A stretch of 64,000 nucleotides of DNA from Pedobacter sp. N36a (GTDB taxonomy: Bacteria > Bacteroidota > Bacteroidia > Sphingobacteriales > Sphingobacteriaceae). This document shows, in pieces, positions 45,076-52,837 of this stretch; within the stretch, counting starts at the first letter, position 1; the number at the start of each line of letters is the position of its first letter. The stretch covers positions 124,001-188,000 of the forward strand of contig NZ_JACSZW010000010.1 of NCBI RefSeq assembly GCF_014472395.1, given 5' to 3'. Below the pieces are notes generated by a model. The model ran no database searches. It saw only the letters and a list, made by a program, of their open reading frames with translations, and had not been told where the DNA came from. Both the position numbers and the translations under genes were made by a program.

Positions 45076-45799
45076 AGATTTTGATCAATTGTTCAAAGAT
45101 AAATTTGAAGGGGCAGAAATCAGGCCATCGGCGAATTTATGGAGCAATATTGAAAAAGAACTGACACCAACGAAAAAGCGCGTTTTCCCGGTTTACTGGG
45201 TGGCCGCTGCTGCAGTAGCAGTGATTGCAGTGTCGGTAGGGGTGTTGTTTCCGGAAACTGAAAAAATGCAGCTGCATGGGACTGTAGCGATCTCAGGAAA
45301 TACGGTTACGTCCGCTGGAAGTACTGGTGCTGTAACTACTCCTATCCTAGGAGATGAAGGCGCTACGGTTTCCGTTTCAGAAAAAGGTACTCCTTTAGTT
45401 ATCGCTCCAAAATTGAAGTTGAAAAACCTGATTCAGGAAAATAATTTAGTGGCGCTGCAACGAAATGAAAAGATCAAGCGTCATCAAATAAAAGCAGTGG
45501 AGATGAAAACTACTTTGAAAGAAGAAGAGCTGAAATTGATACCGGATTTATCAACTGAAACTGTAATCGCTAATGTACCTATACCTGATGTGCAGCGAGG
45601 AGATCAGGAGCTGATAGAAACAGAAGGCAGGGAAAGAAAAGGCATTAGAAATGTAGGGGATGTGATCAACTTTGTGGTAGATAAATTGGATAAAAGAGAG
45701 AAGAAATTGATACAATTTAAAACCGATGATGATGATAACTCTTCTTTAATCGCAGTAAACATTGGCATTTTAAGATTTAATTCAAAAAGGAACAAGTAG
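45056..45799 (+). CDS. Single-pass membrane protein, likely anti-sigma factor of the preceding ECF sigma
   Basis: 247 residues. A soluble N-terminal part (1-45; DFDQLFKDKFEGAEIRPSANLWSNIEKEL, the opening common to Bacteroidota proteins encoded after ECF sigma factors) is followed by a transmembrane helix (about 46-66) and a Lys/Glu-rich periplasmic part without recognised domain. It overlaps the sigma gene by 20 bases. The anti-sigma role is inferred from topology and position. An alternative Met is at 45065. Confidence 0.65.
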   Translation: MQAMQDKDFDQLFKDKFEGAEIRPSANLWSNIEKELTPTKKRVFPVYWVAAAAVAVIAVSVGVLFPETEKMQLHGTVAISGNTVTSAGSTGAVTTPILGDEGATVSVSEKGTPLVIAPKLKLKNLIQENNLVALQRNEKIKRHQIKAVEMKTTLKEEELKLIPDLSTETVIANVPIPDVQRGDQELIETEGRERKGIRNVGDVINFVVDKLDKREKKLIQFKTDDDDNSSLIAVNIGILRFNSKRNK

Positions 45800-45824
45800 C
45801 ACATATATAGCTCAAACCAACAAT

Positions 45825-46625
45825 ATGAAGAAATTAGTATGGACAACACTTTTGGTAAGCGGGCTTGCCGGTGTTATTGCGCAAAGCGCATCTGCACAAC
45901 AGGATAGTGTTAAAAGGAGATCATCGTTTGGGATAGACAATGGTTTAATCTCTATCAAAATCAACGGAAAAGACAGTACAAGCAAAACGAAAGCAGCAAA
46001 AGGTCGTTTTATGGGCGGTATTACCTTCACACGCCTGGACATTGGTTTCTCCAGAATGGTAGATAATGGCAGCTTCTCTTTATCAAAAGAAAATGACTTC
46101 CTGGATTATACTGGCGGAAAAACAAGTACGATTTCATTTGATGTAGTGCAGTTTGGCTATCGCTTTGATCCCCATTTCAAAATATACATTGCCGGTGGTT
46201 TCGACTGGACCATGATTCGCTTGAAACAAAATATCACCCTGAAAAAGAACAGTCCGACTTTAGACTATGACCAGGAGTCCATTGAGTTCTCTAAAAACAG
46301 ATTATCTAATAGCTATGTGCACATTCCATTAAACTTTGAATTGCGTACGAAAGAAAATACCCATGGTAAACGTTTTTACTTTGTATTCGGACCAGAAGTG
46401 GCTTTCCTGTTAAATGGAAAGGTGAAACAAATCAGCACTGAGAAAGGAAAAGAGAAGTTTAAAGATGACTATAACTTTGAGCCATTCCGTTATGGCGGTT
46501 CATTGCGCATCGGTTACGGTGGATTTGGACTCTTTACCAAGTATTATTTCAACGACATGTTTACGACTACCGCACAAAAAGGACTTAAAAATATGTCTTT
46601 TGGAGTCACCTTCGGATTAAACTAA
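45825..46625 (+). CDS. Exported outer-membrane beta-barrel protein (PorT-like)
   Basis: 266 residues with a signal peptide ending near SASAQ (residue 25). The mature part shows alternating amphipathic strands (FDVVQFGYRFDPHFKIYIAGGFDW, FYFVFGPEVAFLL, SLRIGYGGFGLFTKYYFN) and ends in a strand with FGVTFGLN, as in small 8-10-stranded barrels. It lies 25 bases after the anti-sigma-like gene and is probably in the same transcript; it could be a target or sensor of that system. Confidence 0.75.
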   Translation: MKKLVWTTLLVSGLAGVIAQSASAQQDSVKRRSSFGIDNGLISIKINGKDSTSKTKAAKGRFMGGITFTRLDIGFSRMVDNGSFSLSKENDFLDYTGGKTSTISFDVVQFGYRFDPHFKIYIAGGFDWTMIRLKQNITLKKNSPTLDYDQESIEFSKNRLSNSYVHIPLNFELRTKENTHGKRFYFVFGPEVAFLLNGKVKQISTEKGKEKFKDDYNFEPFRYGGSLRIGYGGFGLFTKYYFNDMFTTTAQKGLKNMSFGVTFGLN

Positions 46626-46646
46626 CCACACACACAAATATTAATG

Positions 46647-46682
46647 ATCCCGTAACCCTCATAGGTTGCGGGATTTTTTTTT
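46647..46682 (+). terminator. Intrinsic terminator after the barrel gene
   Basis: 11-bp stem 46647-46657 / 46664-46674 containing one G-U pair, 6-nt loop, followed by a run of nine T. Confidence 0.85.
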
Positions 46683-46711
46683 GGCAAGCCTAAATACTTT
46701 ATCTTTATGGC

Positions 46712-47719
46712 GTGAAGGAAAAAATCATCAGCGTTAACAACATCAGCAAACAGTATCAGCAGGAACAAGCTTCAGGAATCCATAACATTAGTTTCGACAT
46801 CAATAAAGGGGATATCATCGCCATTATTGGCGAAAGTGGCAGTGGTAAGTCGACCCTGCTGAAATGTATTTATGGTTTACTGACGATTGATGAAGGTGAA
46901 GTTCGCTATCAGGATGAAAAGGTATGGGGACCAGATGTATTGCTGATTCCAGGGCACAAGCAAATGAAAATGGTGACTCAGGATTTTTCACTGAACATCT
47001 ATGCAAAGGTCTATGACAATATCGCTTCGATGATGGCCAATACAGATGTAAATCATAAACATCAAAAAACGATGGAAATGATGGTTCATTTGCATATTGA
47101 TCACCTGAAAGATAAAAAGATTACGGAATTAAGTGGGGGAGAGCAGCAAAGGGTGGCAATTGCCAAAGCTTTGGTTACAAATACTTCCGTTTTACTACTG
47201 GATGAACCTTTTAGTCAGGTAGATGCACTGCTTAAAAATCAGCTTCGCGCAGATATTAAAAGGATTGCTGCGGAGACAGGCGTGACCGTGATTATGGTTT
47301 CTCATGACCCTGCAGACGGATTGTTCCTTGCCGACGAGTTATTGATCATGAAAGATGGTCATTTGCTGGAACGTGGTAAACCAGAAGATATTTATCAGCA
47401 TCCTAAACATATATACACCGCTAGAATGTTAGGAAATGCCGTGGTTTTAAACCCGGAAGAAGCGAAAAAACTAGGTTTGGAATTGAAGGAAGGACATGCC
47501 GTGTTCTATCCGGAATGGGTGGAGCTGAACAATTCCTGGAACAGCAGGCGCTTTGAAGTGAAAGATGTGTATTATAAAGGATTTTATGAGGAGCTTTTGC
47601 TGGAAAGAAATGGGGTGAAAATCAGAGCCATTCAATTGAATAGGGGTACACATAAAAAAAACGACCACGTTCAGGCGAACATTGGTCGTTTCTTGTCGTT
47701 ATCACCTGATCTCCATTAA
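46712..47719 (+). CDS. ABC transporter ATP-binding protein, PotA/UgpC-like, without a neighbouring permease
   Basis: 335 residues. Complete NBD: Walker A GESGSGKST near residue 38, signature LSGGEQQRVAIAKA, Walker B LLLDEPFSQVD and switch His in MVSHDPAD. The C-terminal ~100 residues (from about 235) form a small beta domain in the place of the TOBE/MOP domain of importers such as PotA. The start is GTG at 46712; the nearby ATG at 46707 is in another frame and hits a stop at once. No permease or binding protein lies nearby, so its partner is unknown. Confidence 0.83.
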   Translation: MKEKIISVNNISKQYQQEQASGIHNISFDINKGDIIAIIGESGSGKSTLLKCIYGLLTIDEGEVRYQDEKVWGPDVLLIPGHKQMKMVTQDFSLNIYAKVYDNIASMMANTDVNHKHQKTMEMMVHLHIDHLKDKKITELSGGEQQRVAIAKALVTNTSVLLLDEPFSQVDALLKNQLRADIKRIAAETGVTVIMVSHDPADGLFLADELLIMKDGHLLERGKPEDIYQHPKHIYTARMLGNAVVLNPEEAKKLGLELKEGHAVFYPEWVELNNSWNSRRFEVKDVYYKGFYEELLLERNGVKIRAIQLNRGTHKKNDHVQANIGRFLSLSPDLH

Positions 47720-47730
47720 AAAGATCAGGT
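47704..47730. terminator. Hairpin spanning the stop codon of the orphan ABC gene
   Basis: Perfect 9-bp stem 47704-47712 / 47722-47730 with a 9-nt loop that holds the TAA stop. The downstream sequence is AT-rich but lacks a clean T-run, so termination is only possible. It lies between convergent genes. Confidence 0.4.
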
Positions 47731-47741
47731 CTGAATATTTA

Positions 47742-48155
47742 TTATCTTAACTTTGAAGTCACAATAACAACTCTTAAGCCTTTTTTAGTAGTTGGTATTT
47801 TTGGTCTTACTCCAGGTACTGTTGATTCAAGATCAACTGAAATTGAACCTCTTCGTACTATACAGCTATAAGCTTCATAATTGTAAGTAAAAGGTACTGG
47901 TCTATACTCATCTACAGCATTATCTGGATATATATAAACATGTACTGCATCATTGGTAAATGTAGGGACATCTAATTCAGGGAAAGGAACTGTAGTAGTT
48001 AAAGTTTCTCCATCATTGATATAGGTCCAATCTCCAGGTAAAATAGTCATTTCAATCGTTTCATTTGGAAGTCCTGGATCAATGATCACTTCCTTCTTGC
48101 AGGATGCCAAACCTAGCGTGGCCGTGCAAAGTAATAATAGTAATATCTTTTTCAT
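47742..48155 (-). CDS. Small lipoprotein, unrecognised
   Basis: 137 residues from Met at 48155, which directly begins the lipoprotein signal (MKKILLLLLCTATLGLASC, Cys19); an upstream Met at 48248 would add 31 unrelated residues. The mature part is beta-rich with a GDWTYINDGETLTTTVPFPE segment and an IYPDNAVDEYRPVPFTYN segment. I do not recognise the family. The gene is followed by the convergent ABC ATPase. Confidence 0.7.
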   Translation of the reverse strand: MKKILLLLLCTATLGLASCKKEVIIDPGLPNETIEMTILPGDWTYINDGETLTTTVPFPELDVPTFTNDAVHVYIYPDNAVDEYRPVPFTYNYEAYSCIVRRGSISVDLESTVPGVRPKIPTTKKGLRVVIVTSKLR

Positions 48156-48296
48156 ATAATTTGTGTGTTTGATGTTCGTATAGCAAATCTTTTGCCATAA
48201 AAATACAATTCTGTTTTTACTTATATCGTATCTAAAATGTGATACCATATATTGTATGGTAAAATAGCTGTATTACAGTTTTTGAGCGAATGCTGA

Positions 48297-48791
48297 TCAA
48301 CGTTTAGTAGCATGAAATGGAAGTCCAGAAGCCAGGTTAGTAATGGCATCTGCCATGCGTTGAATCCTGGTTTGAAGGACAGGAGAGTCCAGCAGCCAGG
48401 CAAAACATTCTTCTTGTTTAGTTGAGGATAGTTTTTTAAAAGCAGCCCATGCTGCGGGCTCATCTTTTAAGCATTCAATAAAATCTTCATTGGCAATTTC
48501 CAGCTTAGGGTCACTGTCAGGGTACAGGCACACCTTAACCCGTTCTCCTTCTTGTTTCTTAATCTCTTTTCGGATGGCTGCTTTTACCGGAAGAAAAAGT
48601 ACACCTTTTTTCATGGGCATCAAAGTCGCTTTGCTAATTTCATAACCGTCGATAAAGCCCTTGACTTTCTGCCAGCTAAAATAATTATGCTTGCCGGGCT
48701 GTATTTCAGGGAAACGAACATAGGTCCAGCCACCCTTTCCAGGGAAGCGTTCCAGTAATAAATCCTGGTCTATTAATGGTAATTCTTCCAT
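48297..48791 (-). CDS. DUF1905/YdeI-OmpD-associated family protein
   Basis: 164 residues: an N-terminal DUF1905 beta-barrel-like domain (about 8-95, GGWTYVRFPE.. GFIDGYEISKATLMPMKKGVLFLPVKAAIRKEI) and a helical YdeI segment (about 105-160; AWAAFKKLSSTKQEECFAWL). Members have been tied to bacteriocin or antimicrobial-peptide tolerance in a few species; the role here is unknown. Cytoplasmic, no signal peptide. Confidence 0.8.
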   Translation of the reverse strand: MEELPLIDQDLLLERFPGKGGWTYVRFPEIQPGKHNYFSWQKVKGFIDGYEISKATLMPMKKGVLFLPVKAAIRKEIKKQEGERVKVCLYPDSDPKLEIANEDFIECLKDEPAAWAAFKKLSSTKQEECFAWLLDSPVLQTRIQRMADAITNLASGLPFHATKR

Positions 48792-48862
48792 AATTTTATA
48801 CTGCGTCTGTACTATTGATCGCTGTTATAAAATTATAAATATTTTAGTAGATATAAATGAAA

Positions 48863-48892
48863 AATGCCGCATCAAAGAATTGATACGGCATT
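48863..48892 (-). terminator. Terminator of the ilv-leu operon
   Basis: 13-bp stem 48863-48875 / 48880-48892 with a 4-nt loop. Read on the minus strand the single irregular position is a G-U pair and the hairpin is followed by TTTTT; read on the plus strand it would be a C-A mismatch. It lies 74 bases after the ilvA stop. Confidence 0.8.
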
Positions 48893-48965
48893 CTTGTGTA
48901 ATTTATGACTGTTAACCGCTTTGAATGGACGAAATCGGTTGCAAAAAAGTGATGTCAGAAGTTCC

Positions 48966-50216
48966 TTAAACCAGATATTCAAATAAAGTCTGATCGTTGT
49001 TCAGTTCAATAATTTCAAACTTAAACTCTCTCATTCTTTGCAGTAAAGATTCGTAATCTGTTTTCTCCTGAAGCTCAATTCCGACCAATGCAGGACCACT
49101 TTCCCGGTTTGTTTTTTTGATAAACTCAAACCTGGTGATGTCATCATGCGGACCTAAAACATTGTTCACAAAGAGTTTTAAAGCACCTGGTCGCTGAGGG
49201 AAACGTACAATGAAATAATGTTTCAATCCTTCAAAAAGTAGTGACTTTTCTTTGATCTCCTGCATTCTCTCGATATCGTTGTTACCACCGCTCACGACAC
49301 AAACTACTGTTTTACCAATGATTTGATCTTTGATTTGCTCTAATGAGGCTACAGCTAAAGCACCCGCTGGTTCTACAACAATAGCGTCTTCATTATAGAG
49401 TTTCAAAATAGTAGTACAGATTTTTCCTTCAGGAATCAATAACATCTGATCCAGAAGTTCATTGCAATAAGCAAAAGTAAGGTTACCCACTCTTTTCACT
49501 GCAGCACCATCTACAAAGCGATCGATATCCGCTAATAAAACTGGAGCACCACTATTCAGGGCTTGTTTCATGGAAGGAGCACCTTCAGGTTCTACTCCAA
49601 TCAGTTCAATTGCTGGTTTCAGGTTTCTTAGGTAGCTGCCTACTCCTGAAGCCAGGCCACCACCACCGATAGGCATGATCACCATATCCAATTCCGGAAG
49701 GTCTTCAAAAATTTCTACACCTACTGTTCCCTGACCTTCAATCACCTTTGTATTGTCGAACGGAGGCACAAAAGTCATCCCATGTTCTGCAGTATAGGCC
49801 AATGCTTCTCTTAAGCAATCGTCAAAAGTATCGCCTACTAAAACAATCTGAATATGGTCGCCACCAAACATTTCTGTTTGTTTTACCTTTTGCTTAGGGG
49901 TAATTTCCGGCATAAAAATAACCCCTTTGATGTTCAGCTTTTTGCAGGAATGGGCAACACCCTGTGCATGATTTCCAGCACTGGCGCAAACCACACCCTT
50001 TGCTACCTGCTCAGGTTCAAGGGTGCTAATCATGTTGTAAGCACCTCTTAATTTATATGAGCGTACCAATTGCAAATCTTCTCTTTTCAGGTAAATATTT
50101 GCCTGGTAGGTTTTAGAAAGTCCTGCATTATACTCCAAAGGGGTACGTTTTACCGTACCTTTTAATCGTTCCGCTGCCGCCAGAAAATCCAGTATCACTT
50201 CTTTTTCTACACTCAT
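48966..50216 (-). CDS. ilvA: Threonine ammonia-lyase (threonine deaminase)
   Basis: 416 residues. It deaminates threonine to 2-oxobutanoate, the entry to isoleucine. PLP-binding Lys55 lies in RSYKLRGAYN, and the Gly-rich phosphate loop is IGGGGLASG. A single ACT-like regulatory domain occupies about 325-416 (HYFIVRFPQRPGALKLFVNNVLG), as in the short, Corynebacterium-type form, so feedback control by Ile is expected. It is the last gene of the operon, two bases after leuA. Confidence 0.93.
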   Translation of the reverse strand: MSVEKEVILDFLAAAERLKGTVKRTPLEYNAGLSKTYQANIYLKREDLQLVRSYKLRGAYNMISTLEPEQVAKGVVCASAGNHAQGVAHSCKKLNIKGVIFMPEITPKQKVKQTEMFGGDHIQIVLVGDTFDDCLREALAYTAEHGMTFVPPFDNTKVIEGQGTVGVEIFEDLPELDMVIMPIGGGGLASGVGSYLRNLKPAIELIGVEPEGAPSMKQALNSGAPVLLADIDRFVDGAAVKRVGNLTFAYCNELLDQMLLIPEGKICTTILKLYNEDAIVVEPAGALAVASLEQIKDQIIGKTVVCVVSGGNNDIERMQEIKEKSLLFEGLKHYFIVRFPQRPGALKLFVNNVLGPHDDITRFEFIKKTNRESGPALVGIELQEKTDYESLLQRMREFKFEIIELNNDQTLFEYLV

Positions 50217-50218
50217 TT

Positions 50219-51727
50219 TTAGATAAATTTATTCATTGCATCCAGATAAGCATTGGCCGAAGCTTTTACGATATCTGTACTAAAACCATAGCCTACATAA
50301 GATTTTCCTTCGTAAGAAACCTTCATGTTCACCTTGCTCACATCATCGCTGCCACCATGCATCGCCTGAATGGTGAATTCATTTAATAGAATGTCTTTTC
50401 CTACGATGGATTGAATGGCTTTAATCGTCGCGTTAACAGGACCGTTTCCAGTTGCCATCGCTTCTTTTTCTACGCCTTCATGTTCCAATCTGATGCTGGC
50501 AGTAGGGCTTAATGGATCACCGCAAAGTACTTGTAATAAGTTCAGTTTGTAACCATTTTTTACTGCACCTTCCTCGCCATCACTCATTAAGAAAAGAATA
50601 TCATCATCACAGATCGTTTTCTTCTCATCTGCCATGATTAAGAAACGCTCGTATACCTGATCCAGGTTTAAACGATCGATTTCATAACCTAAACGTTCTA
50701 AGTGATGTTTTAAGGCATGGCGACCGCTGCGTGCAGTCAGGATAATATCTGCTGAGTTCAAACCAACATCTTCCGGATTGATGATCTCATAGTTTTCTCT
50801 GTGTTTCAAGAAACCATCCTGGTGAATTCCTGAGCTGTGTGCAAAGGCATTCTGACCGATGATGGCTTTGTTTGGCTGTACCGGCATGTGCATCATACGG
50901 CTCACCATACCACTGATCTCAGTGAAGTGTTTGCTGTTGATGTTAGTGGTTAGATTCAAAGCATGGTGTGTTTTCAATACCATCGCGATTTCTTCCAAAG
51001 CCGTGTTTCCAGCACGCTCACCGATACCGTTAATGGTACATTCTACCTGACGCGCACCATTGATTAAGCCTGCAAGACTGTTTGCTGTTGCTAAACCTAA
51101 GTCATTGTGACAATGAACAGAGATGATCGCCTGGTCTATATTTTTAACGTTTTCTTTTAGGTAAAGAATTTTTGAACCATATTGATCTGGTAAGCAATAG
51201 CCATTCGTATCAGGAATGTTCACTACAGTAGCACCAGCAGCAATTACGGCTTCAATCATTTGCGCTAAATAAGCATTGTCTGCACGACCAGCATCTTCTG
51301 CGAAAAACTCAATATCTTCCACAAATTGCTTTGCATATTTTACTGCTGCAACCGCTCTCTCCAGAATTTCTTCTCTTGTGCTGTTGAACTTGTATTTAAT
51401 GTGCATATCTGAAGAGCCGATTCCAGTATGGATCCTTGGTCTCTTCGCGTATTGTAATGCCGCAACAGCGGAATCAATGTCTTTTCTATTGGCACGTGTC
51501 AATGCACAGATGATCGGCTCTCTTATCGCTTTTGATAAGTCTACCACGCTCTGGAAGTCTCCAGGGCTGGAAATAGGGAAACCTGCTTCAATCACATCTA
51601 CTCCAAGTGCTTCGAGTGCTTTTGCAATTTGAATTTTCTCTGGGCTCGACAACTGGCAGCCCGGCACTTGTTCACCATCACGTAAGGTGGTGTCAAACAC
51701 ATAGACTCTATTAGGATCGTGTAACAT
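50219..51727 (-). CDS. leuA: 2-isopropylmalate synthase
   Basis: 502 residues. It condenses acetyl-CoA and 2-oxoisovalerate, the first committed step to leucine. The barrel starts with FDTTLRDGEQVPG (metal-binding Asp), has HCHNDLGLATAN (metal His pair), and the C-terminal LeuA allosteric domain (about 375-502) ends in GYGFSTDIVKASANAYLDAMN; leucine feedback is expected. The size fits IPMS rather than homocitrate or citramalate synthase, though citramalate synthase cannot be excluded by eye. 12 bases separate it from leuB. Confidence 0.9.
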   Translation of the reverse strand: MLHDPNRVYVFDTTLRDGEQVPGCQLSSPEKIQIAKALEALGVDVIEAGFPISSPGDFQSVVDLSKAIREPIICALTRANRKDIDSAVAALQYAKRPRIHTGIGSSDMHIKYKFNSTREEILERAVAAVKYAKQFVEDIEFFAEDAGRADNAYLAQMIEAVIAAGATVVNIPDTNGYCLPDQYGSKILYLKENVKNIDQAIISVHCHNDLGLATANSLAGLINGARQVECTINGIGERAGNTALEEIAMVLKTHHALNLTTNINSKHFTEISGMVSRMMHMPVQPNKAIIGQNAFAHSSGIHQDGFLKHRENYEIINPEDVGLNSADIILTARSGRHALKHHLERLGYEIDRLNLDQVYERFLIMADEKKTICDDDILFLMSDGEEGAVKNGYKLNLLQVLCGDPLSPTASIRLEHEGVEKEAMATGNGPVNATIKAIQSIVGKDILLNEFTIQAMHGGSDDVSKVNMKVSYEGKSYVGYGFSTDIVKASANAYLDAMNKFI

Positions 51728-51739
51728 AATTCTTGGTGT

Positions 51740-52834
51740 TTAGTTAGATTTTGAAGTATTCTGTGCAATATATTTTAAGACCAATTGACCCATTTCTTTC
51801 GTTCCAAGAACGTGGTAAGGGCTGGTCGTATCATCGGCAATGTCATTTGTTCTGTAACCTTCTTTCAATACCTGATCTACGGCATCAATGATCACTTTTG
51901 CTTCTGCCAGCAGTCCGAATCCGATTTCCAGCATCAGAGAAACAGATAGGATAGAAGCTAGTGGGTTCGCCAGATTTTTTCCGGTGATGTCATGTGCCGA
52001 GCCATGGATGGGTTCAAAAAAACCAGTACTTTCTCCTACAGAAGCAGAAGCTAACATCCCCATAGAACCTGCAATTTGTGAAGCCTCATCAGTTAAGATA
52101 TCACCGAATAAGTTAGCAGTTAATACCACGTCAAACTGTTTCGGATCTTTGATCAACTGCATCGCTGCATTGTCGATAAACATGTGACTTGTTTCCACTT
52201 CCGGGTATTGTTTGGCTACTTGCTGTACGGTTTCTCTCCATAATCTTGAGCTTTCCAATACATTGGCTTTATCTACAGAACAAAGTTTTTTTCTACGTTT
52301 CATCGCAGCTTCAAATGCTTTGTGTGCAATTCTTTCTACCTCATAACGGTGGTAGATCATTAAGTCAGAAGCAGTGTTTTTGTCTTCAGAGCGGTTTTTT
52401 TCACCGAAATAAACATCTCCGGTCAGTTCTCTGAAAAACAGAATATCGGTACCTTTTAATATACTAGGTTTAATGCTGGAGGCATTTAACAACTCATCAA
52501 ATAATAAAATCGGGCGTAGGTTAGCATATAAGCCTAATTCTTTACGGATTTTAAGTAAGCCTTGCTCTGGACGTACTTTCAAAGAAGGATCATTGTCATA
52601 TAATGCATGGCCTACTGCACCAAAAAGGATGGCATCGCTCTTTTGTGCTTTTTCCAGCGTTTCATCAGGTAGGGGATTACCGGTGGCTTCGATTGCAGCA
52701 TGGCCCATTAGCGCCTCATCATAGCTGAATTCGTGTCCGAAATTTTTAGCAATTTCTTCTAATACCGCTTTACCCCAGGTAGTGACCTCTGGGCCAATAC
52801 CATCACCAGGAATGACTAATATATTTTTTTTCAT
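51740..52834 (-). CDS. leuB: 3-isopropylmalate dehydrogenase
   Basis: 364 residues, NAD-dependent decarboxylating dehydrogenase. Motifs: VIPGDGIGPEV at the N-terminus, the substrate-binding LLKIRKELGLYANLRP, the Lys-Asn region SVDKANVLESSRLWRE, and the metal site TANLFGDILTDEASQIAGSMG. It oxidises 3-isopropylmalate to 2-oxoisocaproate. It lies three bases after the ABC ATPase gene. Confidence 0.94.
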   Translation of the reverse strand: MKKNILVIPGDGIGPEVTTWGKAVLEEIAKNFGHEFSYDEALMGHAAIEATGNPLPDETLEKAQKSDAILFGAVGHALYDNDPSLKVRPEQGLLKIRKELGLYANLRPILLFDELLNASSIKPSILKGTDILFFRELTGDVYFGEKNRSEDKNTASDLMIYHRYEVERIAHKAFEAAMKRRKKLCSVDKANVLESSRLWRETVQQVAKQYPEVETSHMFIDNAAMQLIKDPKQFDVVLTANLFGDILTDEASQIAGSMGMLASASVGESTGFFEPIHGSAHDITGKNLANPLASILSVSLMLEIGFGLLAEAKVIIDAVDQVLKEGYRTNDIADDTTSPYHVLGTKEMGQLVLKYIAQNTSKSN

Positions 52835-52837
52835 TTT

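Noticed and set aside
47659..47691. Nine-pair hairpin near the 3' end of the orphan ABC gene
   Set aside because: It lies inside the coding sequence and is followed only by a broken T-stretch; the hairpin spanning the stop codon is the better terminator candidate.
48244..48260. ACCATA / TATGGT hairpin between the YdeI gene and the small lipoprotein gene
   Set aside because: Weak A-T-rich stem with no U-tract on either strand; not a convincing terminator or operator.
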